Positions 19,040 through 30,933 of a stretch of 64,000 bases of DNA are shown here, piece by piece. Under the pieces are notes generated by a model, which was not told where the DNA came from, made no database searches, and saw nothing but the letters and a program-made list of their open reading frames with translations. Position numbers and translations under genes: made by a program. How positions within the stretch are numbered: position 1 is the stretch's first letter; each line of letters begins with the position of its first letter. Source of the DNA: an uncultured Geobacteraceae bacterium (GTDB lineage Bacteria > Desulfobacterota > Desulfuromonadia > Geobacterales > Pseudopelobacteraceae); NCBI GenBank assembly GCA_903901875.1, contig CAIUSO010000010.1:18813-82812 (forward strand). The letters are read 5' to 3'.

Positions 19040-20257
19040 TTATTTCTTCTCCGGAAGTACAATCCTACCGCCATCTTTCAGGGATTCTTGTGGTTTTATC
19101 ACAATTTTATCACCGGACTTGACTCCGGTAACCTCCACCAGATCCCCCAGCGTTACGCCGACAGTTACCGGAATAAATTTCACCGTAGAGCCGGTAACCA
19201 GAAAAAGTCCACTTTTGCCTCCACGGGTTGCCAGTGCGGTGGGTGCCACCACAATTCGGGCAACCGTATCGCCTGCATGGGTTTCGTGCTGAAGAAAAGC
19301 AACTTTTGCACTCATTTCTGGAAATATCCGCCGATCCTTTTCGAGAAAACGAACTTTAACCATTACCGATGCCTTACTCCGGTCTGCGGTAGGAACAATC
19401 ATCTTTAATACACCACGAAGTCTGGTACCCGGAAGAGAGTCAAGTGTTATTTCACATGGCTGCCCTTGCCGTATCTGGGACAGATTTGATTCAGAAACAT
19501 CGGCTTCTATCTCCAGTGAAGCGAGGTCGGCAATGGAGACCACTGCGGCTTTGGCGCTGGCTGCGGCACCAAGTGGAGTGATGATATCTCCAACATCGGC
19601 GTTCTTGGTCAATACCACCGCATCAAAGGGGGCGCGTATCAAACTATAGTCATTTGCAACCTTCCCTCCCTGCAGGGCAGCTACGGCGGTTGCAATACCT
19701 GCTTCGGCACTGTCTGAGGCAGCAATTGCCCGCTTCAGTCGAGCATCAGCACTGTCGTAATCTGATTGTGACACAATGCCGGAAATCAGTAACTGTTTCT
19801 GACGCTGAAACGATTTATCTGCATCATTAAGCTCCGCCCGCGCCTGTTCCCGCACCGCACGGGAATTGGTAAGGGCAGCTTCATACTGTTTGATTGCCGC
19901 TTCAAGGTCCTTATTTTCCAACCGGGCTATAACCTGCCCGGCAGTAACCCGACTCCCCTCAGCAACTCCAATCCATTCAAGTCTACCGGTTATTTTTGAT
20001 GCGACTGACGCCTTTCGCTGGGCGACAACGTATCCGCTGGCGTTGAGTAGTGTGAAGGACTGTGTTGGATAAAAAAGTGAAACCGTGGAGGTTTCAACGG
20101 TGGTTGCCCTGTTTCGGGAGAAGAGCAGAAACGAAATAATGATTGCCAGGACAAGAACCACTCCGATGCTTCGACGCTTCCAAGAAGGGCCGGAGCGGTG
20201 CGGAACAGTTGTGCGCGTTTTGTCTATGGCAAGCCGGTTGAGGGTATCAGATGACAT
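19040..20257 (-). CDS. efflux periplasmic adaptor (HlyD/MacA/RND MFP family)
   Basis: Single TM then ASVASKITGRLEWIGVAEGSRVTAGQVIARLENKDLEAAIKQYEAAL; start MSSDTLNRL. Confidence 0.88.
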   Translation of the reverse strand: MSSDTLNRLAIDKTRTTVPHRSGPSWKRRSIGVVLVLAIIISFLLFSRNRATTVETSTVSLFYPTQSFTLLNASGYVVAQRKASVASKITGRLEWIGVAEGSRVTAGQVIARLENKDLEAAIKQYEAALTNSRAVREQARAELNDADKSFQRQKQLLISGIVSQSDYDSADARLKRAIAASDSAEAGIATAVAALQGGKVANDYSLIRAPFDAVVLTKNADVGDIITPLGAAASAKAAVVSIADLASLEIEADVSESNLSQIRQGQPCEITLDSLPGTRLRGVLKMIVPTADRSKASVMVKVRFLEKDRRIFPEMSAKVAFLQHETHAGDTVARIVVAPTALATRGGKSGLFLVTGSTVKFIPVTVGVTLGDLVEVTGVKSGDKIVIKPQESLKDGGRIVLPEKK

Positions 20258-20417
20258 ATGTATGCCTTTTATGGAGAAATTTACAAATGTGCCAATTTTT
20301 GTCATACCACGTTTTCACGCCATTTAAAAGCAGTAGCTGAATCATACCACTTTTAAACTATGCTTATTTCCTCGTGAGCAAGCTGTTTTTTTTATTTTTT
20401 TGTGGTATACACAATGA

Positions 20418-21764
<1,347 letters not shown>

Positions 21765-21784
21765 ACATTTATGTGGTCGTGACG

Positions 21785-21808
21785 AAAGGCGGAGTTTTCT
21801 CCGCCTTT
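21785..21808 (+). terminator. hairpin between eno and pgi
   Basis: AAAGGCGGAG TTTT CTCCGCCTTT; 10-bp perfect stem, weak U-tract. Confidence 0.6.
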
Positions 21809-21832
21809 CCCCTATCAGGAACCGGAGGAACC

Positions 21833-23425
21833 ATGGAAAAAGACACCGCATTGTGGAACCGTTATCAGAAATATCTCTGTCATTGTCCCGAGATCAACCT
21901 GACCCTCGATATGAGCCGCATGAAATTTGCCGACACCTACTTTAAAAAGATGGAACCGGTCATGCATGAAGCGCTGCTTGAAATGAGCGGTCTGGAAGGT
22001 GGTGCCATTGCCAATGCGGACGAAAACCGGATGGTCGGCCACTATTGGTTGAGGGATCCCTCACTTGCTCCATCCCGGAAACTCAGGGACGAAATAGAAA
22101 GTACCGTTGAAAAAATCCATATTTTTTGCAAGAAGATTCATTCGGGAACACTCAAAGCACAAAATGGCTCCCCCTTTATCAATTTCCTTGTGATCGGTAT
22201 CGGCGGTTCCGCATTGGGTCCCCAGTTCGTAGCCGATGCACTGGCGACCGGTGCCGACCCCATGAAAGCTTTCTTCCTGGACAATACCGATCCGGACGGA
22301 ATTGATAAAACATTTGCCCTGCTGGGTGCAGGTTTGTCCCAGACGTTGTCACTTGTTATTTCAAAGAGTGGCTCCACAAAAGAAACCCGTAACGGCATGC
22401 TGGAAGCTAAAGCGGTGTATGAGCGGGCCGGACTGGATTTTGCACGCCACGCCGTAGCCGTTACCGGTGCTGACAGTGAACTTGATCGCCTGGCGTCTGC
22501 CGAGGGGTGGATGGAACGTTTCCCGATGTGGGACTGGGTTGGTGGCCGTACCTCAGTCACTTCGGCGGTGGGACTCCTGCCTGCGGCACTTCAAGGCATT
22601 TCTATCAGCGACCTGCTCGACGGTGCCAAGAACTGCGATATTGCCACCAGCAGTACGATAACGCTCAAGAATCCGGCAGCCTGCATGGCTCTGATGTGGT
22701 ATTACGCCACGGATGGTCGGGGAAACAAGGATATGGTAATGCTCCCCTACCGGGATCGCTTACTCCTGTTCTCCCGCTATCTGCAGCAGTTGATCATGGA
22801 GTCCATCGGCAAAGAACTTGATCGGGACGGTACACGGGTCAATCAGGGACTTACCGTGTACGGAAACAAGGGCTCCACGGATCAGCACGCCTATGTTCAG
22901 CAGCTGCGTGAGGGTGTGGCAAATTTCTTTGTCACGTTCATTGAGGTGCTGCAAGACCGGGATGGCTCTTCAATGCAGGTTGAGGAGGGTGTGACCAGTG
23001 GCGATTTTCTCTTCGGCTTCCTCCAGGGAACCCGGAGTGCGTTATACGAAAATGGCAGAGAGTCAATGACCATCACCATAAACCGTGTTGATGCCTATTC
23101 CATCGGAGTGCTTATTGCTCTGTTCGAACGCACGGTCGGCTTTTACGCAAGTCTGCTGAATATTAACGCCTACCATCAACCAGGAGTGGAAGCGGGTAAA
23201 AAGGCAGCTGAGAAGGTTATCACACTTCAAAAGTCTGTTGTGGGATTACTGAACCAGCATGAAAAGGGATTAACCGCCGAGGCGGTGGCTCGTCAGCTCG
23301 GCACACCACAAGAAACAGAAATGATTTTTTCAATTCTGCGTCACCTTTCCGCAAACAAAGACAGAGGAATTAAACAGACCGGTACCGGCAAGATCAGCGA
23401 GATTACCTTTCGAATAAAAACCTAA
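21833..23425 (+). CDS. pgi: glucose-6-phosphate isomerase
   Basis: [56 protein letters not shown]; start MEKDTALWN. Confidence 0.94.
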   Translation: MEKDTALWNRYQKYLCHCPEINLTLDMSRMKFADTYFKKMEPVMHEALLEMSGLEGGAIANADENRMVGHYWLRDPSLAPSRKLRDEIESTVEKIHIFCKKIHSGTLKAQNGSPFINFLVIGIGGSALGPQFVADALATGADPMKAFFLDNTDPDGIDKTFALLGAGLSQTLSLVISKSGSTKETRNGMLEAKAVYERAGLDFARHAVAVTGADSELDRLASAEGWMERFPMWDWVGGRTSVTSAVGLLPAALQGISISDLLDGAKNCDIATSSTITLKNPAACMALMWYYATDGRGNKDMVMLPYRDRLLLFSRYLQQLIMESIGKELDRDGTRVNQGLTVYGNKGSTDQHAYVQQLREGVANFFVTFIEVLQDRDGSSMQVEEGVTSGDFLFGFLQGTRSALYENGRESMTITINRVDAYSIGVLIALFERTVGFYASLLNINAYHQPGVEAGKKAAEKVITLQKSVVGLLNQHEKGLTAEAVARQLGTPQETEMIFSILRHLSANKDRGIKQTGTGKISEITFRIKT

Positions 23426-25947
23426 ACCCTCGGCTTAAGCCGGCGCGTGGGAACAGCACCCCAGGGGTCTTCGGGCCAGGGGTGCTTTGGGTACCTCCCC
23501 TTCAGTTCTTTTTTAACCTGTACATATGCTCCGTCCCAAAATCCCCGCAGATCCCTCGTTACCTGAATGGGCCTGCCTGCCGGTGAAAGCAGGTGCAGCA
23601 GCAACGGAACCCTTCCGTTACAGACCGATGGCCCAACGGCCAGACCGAATAATTCCTGCAGCTTTACCGCCAACACCGGAACTTCTCCCGTATAGTCAAT
23701 CCTGATCCGTGAACCGCTCGGCACCGCCTGGGATGATGGTGTCTGTTCATCCATCATCCGCTTCTGCTGATAGCTGAGACCATTGACAAGTATATCAGCA
23801 AAATCCAACTGGGCAAGTTTTTTGGCGGAGTTCACACTCGCTGACAGATGGGGCAACAGCCACTGTTCAAGGGTATCACACAATGCAGGGTCAGAAACAT
23901 CGGGCCACTCCTGCTCGGGAAATGACCGGTGCAGCAGTTGCAGACGTCCCTGAAGTTGCCGAAAAGAGGCATCAAGAGTCAATAACTGCAGGTGTGAATC
24001 ACGCACCGCCCCGATCAAGGCTGAAGCAATCTGGGCGTGTGTTGGTATTACCGCCTTTCCGCACAATTCAACACTGCCAAGAGACTCAACCTGACGGGCA
24101 GTGACACGCTGTTCCCGTTCATCCCAGCAGACCATAGATCTGGTTTGAATGTGACGACCACGCTCATCACGAAGAACCGCTTCAGTAACTTCCGATGCCA
24201 GATGAATGGCTGCATCGGAACGACTACCGCCATCCAGCAACGGGGCAATGATAAAATCTCCCTCCCTGACGCCACTCCGGGGCGACAGCAGGGCACCACG
24301 GCCGCTTGCCAGCAGATAGCCATCCCCCGAATCCCTCCGCCGGGCAACGCGGTCGGGGTAGGCCGCCAGCAGCAGGCGGGCAGTGGTAGAATCATCCACC
24401 GATTCTGCGTGCACCATACGGGAGACAGCCACGAGGGAGCGGAGCTGCTGGGCCGTTCGCAGCACGTTTTTCATGGCAGAGACATCAATGTTGCGCTCAA
24501 AGCGCCCCGCAGTCTGAAATAGTTTGAGTGATTCAAGCCGTTCATCCAGATCCGACCGGCATTTCCGGGAAAACTGAGTACGCTCTGAACGGCTAAAAAT
24601 ATCCCGTTCAGCAAGGAGTGCGGCAACCTGACATCCCAGAGTTGGACATCCAAGCTCCTTTGCACGAAGCAGCAATCTGCCGAGTCGCGGATGGAGCGGC
24701 ATTCGGACGACCTCTTTACCGGCTTCGGTAATAGCGCCGTTCTCCCCAAGAAGATCCAGATCAAGCAGGAGAGTTCGGGCCGTTTCAACGGCTGCAGCGG
24801 GAGGTACATCAAGCCACTCCAGGCGATTCGGCTCGGTGACCCCCCACGCGGCAAGCTCCAGCAGCAGACCGGACAACTCGGTAACCGTAATCTCAGGAGG
24901 GGTAAAGGGTGCCATGGCACTCAAGGTGTGGGGGGAAAATAAACGATAGCAGACACCGGGAGCGGTGCGCCCTCCCCTCCCTGCACGCTGCTCGGCCGAT
25001 GCCCGTGATTCCCGCACCGTGACGAGGCGATTCAGTCCGGTACCGGGATCATACTGAAGTCTCCGGGATACCCCGCTATCAATGACGACCCGGACCCCTT
25101 CGATGGTCAGACTGGTTTCGGCAATACTGGTGGCCAGCACAACTTTTCGCAACGCACCGGCCTGTATCGCTTTTTGTTGATCGGCAATCGGCAGATCGCC
25201 GTACAGTTGACAGACTTCAATCTGCCGCTTCTCAGTTGACAATACTTCCGCAAGCTGCGCGGCACATCCCCGTATCTCGCCAGAGCCGGGAAGAAACGCC
25301 AGAATATCCCCCTCCGTCTCACGAAGTGCCCGAAAGACTGCGGCCGCAACTTTCCGGGTGACTGGTGATTTTACATCATCATCACTGTAACTATGCTGAA
25401 CCTCGAATGACCGACCAGCCGAGCTGATAATCGGTGCATGACCAAGCAGCTGTGAGATTCGCTCCACATCGAGGGTTGCCGACATGACAATCAGCTTCAG
25501 ATCAGGGCGAATCTGCTGAACCTCCCGACAGAGAATAAGCCCCAGATCGGCATGGATACTTCGCTCATGAAACTCATCAAAAATTATCAGGGCGATACCG
25601 GAAAGTTCCGGATCATGCTGAATCCGCCGGGTCAGAATCCCTTCTGTCACCACTTCAATGCGGGTGGTACGGGAAACGACACTCTCAAACCGGATCGAAT
25701 ACCCGACGGTTTTTCCTACCTCTTCGCCACGCAGATAGGCCATCCGCCGGGCAGCTGCAATGGCGGCGATCCGTCTCGGCTCAAGCATGATGATACGCCC
25801 GGCAGATGCAGGGATACAATCCAGGAGCTCCAGCGGAATCCGTGTGGTCTTGCCGGCTCCCGGCGGAGCGTGGAGAATTACCGCTTGATGTGTGAGGATG
25901 GTTTCCCGGAAGAGCGGAAGGATCTCATCTATTGGAAGTTGGATCAT
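23422..25947 (-). CDS. hrpB: ATP-dependent helicase HrpB
   Basis: DEAH-family: [53 protein letters not shown]; HrpB C-terminal [30 protein letters not shown]. Confidence 0.95.
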   Translation of the reverse strand: MIQLPIDEILPLFRETILTHQAVILHAPPGAGKTTRIPLELLDCIPASAGRIIMLEPRRIAAIAAARRMAYLRGEEVGKTVGYSIRFESVVSRTTRIEVVTEGILTRRIQHDPELSGIALIIFDEFHERSIHADLGLILCREVQQIRPDLKLIVMSATLDVERISQLLGHAPIISSAGRSFEVQHSYSDDDVKSPVTRKVAAAVFRALRETEGDILAFLPGSGEIRGCAAQLAEVLSTEKRQIEVCQLYGDLPIADQQKAIQAGALRKVVLATSIAETSLTIEGVRVVIDSGVSRRLQYDPGTGLNRLVTVRESRASAEQRAGRGGRTAPGVCYRLFSPHTLSAMAPFTPPEITVTELSGLLLELAAWGVTEPNRLEWLDVPPAAAVETARTLLLDLDLLGENGAITEAGKEVVRMPLHPRLGRLLLRAKELGCPTLGCQVAALLAERDIFSRSERTQFSRKCRSDLDERLESLKLFQTAGRFERNIDVSAMKNVLRTAQQLRSLVAVSRMVHAESVDDSTTARLLLAAYPDRVARRRDSGDGYLLASGRGALLSPRSGVREGDFIIAPLLDGGSRSDAAIHLASEVTEAVLRDERGRHIQTRSMVCWDEREQRVTARQVESLGSVELCGKAVIPTHAQIASALIGAVRDSHLQLLTLDASFRQLQGRLQLLHRSFPEQEWPDVSDPALCDTLEQWLLPHLSASVNSAKKLAQLDFADILVNGLSYQQKRMMDEQTPSSQAVPSGSRIRIDYTGEVPVLAVKLQELFGLAVGPSVCNGRVPLLLHLLSPAGRPIQVTRDLRGFWDGAYVQVKKELKGRYPKHPWPEDPWGAVPTRRLKPRV

Positions 25948-26750
25948 AAAAGTTCATTCATCGCTCCGGTCCGATACCCCTGCAAATCAAGGGCAACGTA
26001 GGTAAAACCGGCATTTTTGACGCAGCGGATTATTTCGTTACGCAGTGGCCCAACGGCCTGTGAAAATTCCTGCTCACCCAACTCTATCCGGGCAACGGCA
26101 TCATGGTAACGTACCCGCAGAGTCCGGAAACCAAGGGCTCGAAGCGACTCCTCCGCTATCCCCACCTTCCCTACCCGCTCGGCAGTTATTGCAGTTCCAT
26201 AGGGAAATCTGCTTGAAAGACAGGCAAAGGCCGGTTTATCCCAGGTCGGCAGTGCCATCTCACGGGATAGTTCCCGGATATCATCCTTGGTAAAACCGGC
26301 TTCCTCAAGGGGACTTCTGACCCCCAGTTCACCGGCAGCCACCTTCCCTGGTCGGTGATCACCGGCATCGTCACTATTGGTTCCGTCCAGCACGAAACTC
26401 AGCCCCTCTTCATCGGCAATGGTACGTAATTTACCAAAGAGCTCTTTTTTACAGTAATAGCAGCGGTTACGGGGATTATCTCGAAATTCGGGAATATCCA
26501 GCTCTTCCGAAACAATCAACCGATGTCTGCCACCAATCATTCGGGCCAGATCACACGCCTCTTTCAGCTCTCGCTCCGGATAGGTTTGTGACGTGGCCGT
26601 AACGGCAAGTGCCCGCTCTCCCAGCAGCTTAACAGCCAGTGCAAATAAAAGGGTTGAGTCAACACCCCCGGAAAAACCGATAACACAACTCTCAATAGAC
26701 GAAATAATTTCACGAATTTTTTCTAATTTAGCAGTGAGCACCGGCTCCAT
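25944..26750 (-). CDS. larE: LarE-family ATP-dependent sacrificial sulfur transferase
   Basis: PP-loop GFSGGVDSTLLF, NPRNRCYYCKKELF, DGTNSDDAGDHRPG, KPAFACLSSRFPYG. Confidence 0.9.
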   Translation of the reverse strand: MEPVLTAKLEKIREIISSIESCVIGFSGGVDSTLLFALAVKLLGERALAVTATSQTYPERELKEACDLARMIGGRHRLIVSEELDIPEFRDNPRNRCYYCKKELFGKLRTIADEEGLSFVLDGTNSDDAGDHRPGKVAAGELGVRSPLEEAGFTKDDIRELSREMALPTWDKPAFACLSSRFPYGTAITAERVGKVGIAEESLRALGFRTLRVRYHDAVARIELGEQEFSQAVGPLRNEIIRCVKNAGFTYVALDLQGYRTGAMNELL

Positions 26751-26773
26751 AAAACCTTCTCCTGAAACGTGAA

Positions 26774-28393
26774 CTAAAGGATGTAATCAGTTGATAAAAA
26801 GTGTGATTTTCGTTCTTTGACAATATCGGTGATAATTTCCCTGTTGGCATCGTTTTCCCGCGCTGCCACCACAATCCGGATGGAGAAAATACGGAGGGCA
26901 TCCGCCACGGACTGGGTTCCGTCAGCTGAGTTTTTACGGCCGTTGAACGGGAAACTGTCGGGACTTCGCTGGCATTGACTGTTGATATTTATTCGGCACA
27001 CCTGGTTGACCAGTGCATCAACCAACTGGGCAAGCGAGTCGGAATCTTTGCCAAAAATACTCGCCTGCTGGCCATAGTTTGAGGCAACTATATAATCTAT
27101 CGGTTCCTGAAGAGAATCAAATGGCACCACCGGTATAACCGGACCAAACTGCTCTTCCGTATACACCCTCATATCCGGGGTAACCGGATAGAGTAGTGCC
27201 GGATAGAAAAAAGACGAAGAGACCGTCCCTCCACCGGAATTCATAACGCGGGCACCATGCATAGTTGCATCGGAGACCAGTTCTGCCAGATAGTGAGGTT
27301 TTTCCGGTTCAGGGAGCGGGGTAATAATAACATCCTCCTCCCACGGCATTCCGCATGAGAGGGACGTGATACCTGCCGTCATGCGCGCAACAAACTCATC
27401 AACGACGGAGCGGTGTAAAAAAAGAATTTTCAGGGCGGTGCAGCGTTGACCGTTATTGGTCAGACAGCCGGAAAGACATTCAGCCACGGTCATCTCCAAA
27501 TCGGCATCGGGGAGAATAACGGCGGGATTTTTGGCATCCAGACCCAGCACGCACCGAAGCCGGTGGGGACGCGGATGTACGGAGCGCAGGGCGTCGGCAA
27601 CACGGCAGGTACCGATGAAGCCAAGCACATCAACTTTACCGGTCGCCATCAGCGGCGGCACCACCGTTTCTCCTTCGCCGTACACCGTGTTGATAACACC
27701 GGCGGGAAACAGGTCCCGAAAAGCCTCCAACAGTGGCTGAAAGATCAAAATGCCGAAGCGGGGCGGTTTCAGCAGTATGGTATTTCCCATGACCAGTGCC
27801 GGAATCAGTGTGGTAAATGTTTCATAGAGCGGAAAGTTGAAGGGGCCCATACAGAGCACTACTCCCAAGGGGGCGCGGCGAATCTGACCGATAATACCCT
27901 GCTGAATGACAAAGCGGGATGAAACACGGTCCAACTCTTTTAACGCCTCCAGGGTATCCCGGATATATGCCACCGTACGATCAAACTCACGTCCCGCCTC
28001 ACGCAATGATTTACCGGTCTCCCACAGGAGGAGTAACACGATTTCATCCCGTTTGGAAAGCAGAGCGGAAACCAACTGCTGCACACAATGAATTCGCTCA
28101 CCGACCGACATTGTGGGCCAGACTCCACGCCCAAGGGCATAGGCCCGCACCGCCATATCCAGGCATTCGAGAGCCGCGTCACCGGTCAACAATGGTGCCT
28201 CCCCAACCAGTACCGGTGTCAGACCATTCGGTGTACGAACCTCTACGGGGGAGCGCACCTCCTGAAGAGGTCCGCTCCATTGTCTCAATTCCCCTTGAAT
28301 AAGATAAGTGCTCTGTACGAGCGGTCGGGAAAATCTGTACTGTTCAGGTATTTCATCTGGTTCAGGAAACAGGGTTTCCAGGGTTGTTTTCAT
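26774..28393 (-). CDS. gapN: NADP-dependent non-phosphorylating glyceraldehyde-3-phosphate dehydrogenase-like (ALDH family)
   Basis: ALDH motifs: GVVLCMGPFNFPLYETFTTLIPALVMGNTILLKPP, GFIGTCRVAD, NNGQRCTALK catalytic Cys; start MKTTLETLFPEP. Confidence 0.8.
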   Translation of the reverse strand: MKTTLETLFPEPDEIPEQYRFSRPLVQSTYLIQGELRQWSGPLQEVRSPVEVRTPNGLTPVLVGEAPLLTGDAALECLDMAVRAYALGRGVWPTMSVGERIHCVQQLVSALLSKRDEIVLLLLWETGKSLREAGREFDRTVAYIRDTLEALKELDRVSSRFVIQQGIIGQIRRAPLGVVLCMGPFNFPLYETFTTLIPALVMGNTILLKPPRFGILIFQPLLEAFRDLFPAGVINTVYGEGETVVPPLMATGKVDVLGFIGTCRVADALRSVHPRPHRLRCVLGLDAKNPAVILPDADLEMTVAECLSGCLTNNGQRCTALKILFLHRSVVDEFVARMTAGITSLSCGMPWEEDVIITPLPEPEKPHYLAELVSDATMHGARVMNSGGGTVSSSFFYPALLYPVTPDMRVYTEEQFGPVIPVVPFDSLQEPIDYIVASNYGQQASIFGKDSDSLAQLVDALVNQVCRININSQCQRSPDSFPFNGRKNSADGTQSVADALRIFSIRIVVAARENDANREIITDIVKERKSHFLSTDYIL

Positions 28394-28503
28394 ATACGGT
28401 CTTTCATAGTAAGAAAATAAGCGTATCCGCCGCCTTGACAACTTCGGTTCACAAACGGTATTGTCAGTCAGGGTTTATATACAAAAGGGGGCAATCTGTC
28501 ACC

Positions 28504-29196
28504 ATGATTCTTGACTGGAATACTATAGATACAGTTCTGCTGGATATGGACGGCACTATACTTGATCGCCATTTCGATGATCATTTCTGGTTGGAGCATG
28601 TGCCAAAACGATGGTCAGAACGTAATCATACCACACTTGAACAGGCAAAAAAACAGCTCTACGGCCTGTTTCGCAGCCAGGAAAATACCTTGAACTGGAC
28701 CGATCTTGATTACTGGTCCGATCGCCTCAAGTTGGACATTCCCCTCCTGAAAAGAGAGATCGAACATCTGATTGCCGTACATCCCCATGTCATCGAGTTT
28801 CTTCTCTTCCTGAAGCATTCCGGCAAAGCGATCTGGTTAGTCACCAATGCCCATTCAAAAACACTCGATCTCAAGATGAAAAACACCCGAATAGGACATT
28901 ATTTTAACGGAACAATCTGCGCCCATCGCGTGGGAGTTCCAAAAGAGGATGACCGTTTTTGGAGCAAGCTGCAAAAGTTTATTCCGTATGATCCAAGCCG
29001 CACCCTTTTGGGGGAGGATAGCGAGACAAACCTGAAAACGGCTGAAAACTATGGGATCCGGTACCTCATGTATATCAGTCGTTACAGCTCAAAAATAGAG
29101 CCCCGCAACTCGGAACGTTTTTCAACCATAGAATACTTTAACGCCCTTATTCCGGAAAAGGGACAGAGCCAGATTCGGCTGCCGTCATGCACTTAA
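28504..29196 (+). CDS. HAD-family hydrolase (GMP/IMP nucleotidase YrfG-like)
   Basis: VLLDMDGTILDRHFDDHFWLEHVPKRW, WLVTNAH, LGEDSETNLKTAENYGIRYLMYI; start MILDWNTID. Confidence 0.82.
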   Translation: MILDWNTIDTVLLDMDGTILDRHFDDHFWLEHVPKRWSERNHTTLEQAKKQLYGLFRSQENTLNWTDLDYWSDRLKLDIPLLKREIEHLIAVHPHVIEFLLFLKHSGKAIWLVTNAHSKTLDLKMKNTRIGHYFNGTICAHRVGVPKEDDRFWSKLQKFIPYDPSRTLLGEDSETNLKTAENYGIRYLMYISRYSSKIEPRNSERFSTIEYFNALIPEKGQSQIRLPSCT

Positions 29197-29225
29197 TATT
29201 GACTATTATTGTCCAGATATTATTC

Positions 29226-29567
29226 TCAGGCCCGTTTTAAAATGGTGCGCAGTTTTTCCAGTTTTGAGGCCCCCTCTTCAATGAGACGAATCAGGTCTTT
29301 CCGTGCGCTCCCGGCAACATCCCTGCCGGTTTCCAGCAGGTCTTCCGTCTTTTCACCGATACTATCAACCAGATTGGTAACATTTTTTGCCAGGTCATCT
29401 ACCATATCATCGGCCTGGCTTTGTATTTTTCGAGAACGACGGAGAATATCCGTGCGCGTTTTTGCACCCGACTGGGGTGCAAACAGCAGAGCGAGGCCGG
29501 TTCCGATAACCGCTCCGGCAAAAACCAGTAATGCTGCACCTGCAATTTTTTGAGTTTTCTCTTCCAT
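29226..29567 (-). CDS. YtxH-domain protein
   Basis: MEEKTQKIAGAALLVFAGAVIGTGLALLFAPQSGAKTR, N-terminal TM plus coiled-coil. Confidence 0.8.
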   Translation of the reverse strand: MEEKTQKIAGAALLVFAGAVIGTGLALLFAPQSGAKTRTDILRRSRKIQSQADDMVDDLAKNVTNLVDSIGEKTEDLLETGRDVAGSARKDLIRLIEEGASKLEKLRTILKRA

Positions 29568-29721
29568 AATGACCTCCGAAATAATTATTTATACCGCCAT
29601 AGTACCGCAATCAATTCATAAGACAAGTACTTATCGTTTCATTTACTTACCACTTTATCATTTAAGCACCAGTATGCTATAGTAATCAGTCAATAAATTA
29701 CAGATCCAAAGGACTCAACCC

Positions 29722-30828
29722 ATGAATAAGAAAACCTATGACGTTTTGATAATCGGCGGGGGGCCAGCGGGACTCTCTACAGCCTATCTCTGCCATAAGC
29801 ACGCTCTTTCCTACCTGGTGCTCGAATCAGGCAAAGCAATATTTCAGGGAATAGCCAATAGTTATCCCGCAGGAAAAATGGTGTACCCGTCAAAACCGAA
29901 GGATGCTGCGGATCCGTTTATGGTTGATGAACTGCGTCCACCTGACAAACCGGTAACGGTGGAGAGCTATCTCCAGTACGTGCAGCATTTTGTCCAGCAT
30001 GAAAACCTGGCCATTCAGACTGAGGTCGATTTTGAGGACATTAAAGATGAGCGCGATAGTCTAACGGTTGTCACCTCAAAAGGTAATTTTAAGGGAAGAA
30101 AAGTAGTTCTCTCGTTCGGAAGTAATATTCCACGGGAGCTTTCCGTGTATGGCGATGCCAAAATGGTGGCAAAAAATGTTGATGATGCTGCCAAATACGT
30201 GGGTATCAAGACGCTGGTTATCGGCGGTGGAAATACTGCGGCCGACGTTATCATCAACATTCTCAAGGCAAAGCGGGAGGCAAAAGATACCAATTCGGTT
30301 TACTGGGCACATATGGCGGAAACCTTTGACGTTAATAAGGAAACCGCCCAACGTCTTGGTGAAGAGATACTGCTGGGGGGAAATATCCGTCTTCTTCCCG
30401 GTGCCACACCCCGTATTGGCGAAGTTGATGATGAAGGGGTTGATCGCCTGGTTATTCGTATCAACGAATTCAAACAGTCCGATGGAATCGACCTTTACCA
30501 TGCCATGAGTTTTCCCATGCAGAACGTTATTGCCTGCATAGGTTCCCAGGGACCCATTCCGATTTTTGATAAGCTCAGTATCCAGAGCATTGCCTGTGCA
30601 GCCGGTGTCTGTAAAATCGCCAAAGATGGTGAGCGGCTGGTCTTACTCACGTCCGAATATGAATCCACCAGAAAGGGAGTCTATGTCATTGGAGGAGCAA
30701 TTTCTCCCTCCTATATGAAGATAAATGAAGGTTCCATTGCCGAAGAGCGGCATCCGAACCTGATTTATACTGCAATAAATGATGCCTATTATGTAGTGCA
30801 GGCTATCAAAACCAAGCTGGGTAAATAG
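29722..30828 (+). CDS. thioredoxin-reductase-like FAD/NAD(P)-dependent oxidoreductase lacking CXXC (YpdA-like)
   Basis: VLIIGGGPAGLSTAYLCHK, second dinucleotide fold VIGGGNTAADVIINILKAK. Confidence 0.75.
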   Translation: MNKKTYDVLIIGGGPAGLSTAYLCHKHALSYLVLESGKAIFQGIANSYPAGKMVYPSKPKDAADPFMVDELRPPDKPVTVESYLQYVQHFVQHENLAIQTEVDFEDIKDERDSLTVVTSKGNFKGRKVVLSFGSNIPRELSVYGDAKMVAKNVDDAAKYVGIKTLVIGGGNTAADVIINILKAKREAKDTNSVYWAHMAETFDVNKETAQRLGEEILLGGNIRLLPGATPRIGEVDDEGVDRLVIRINEFKQSDGIDLYHAMSFPMQNVIACIGSQGPIPIFDKLSIQSIACAAGVCKIAKDGERLVLLTSEYESTRKGVYVIGGAISPSYMKINEGSIAEERHPNLIYTAINDAYYVVQAIKTKLGK

Positions 30829-30933
30829 AGAAATCATACCCATACCTTGATTTTCTGCCCAGTTGTCACTACATTACACTGAGCTGATATGATCACTCTC
30901 GGCAGTACACTTGTTAACAAGGAGTTATAGAAC

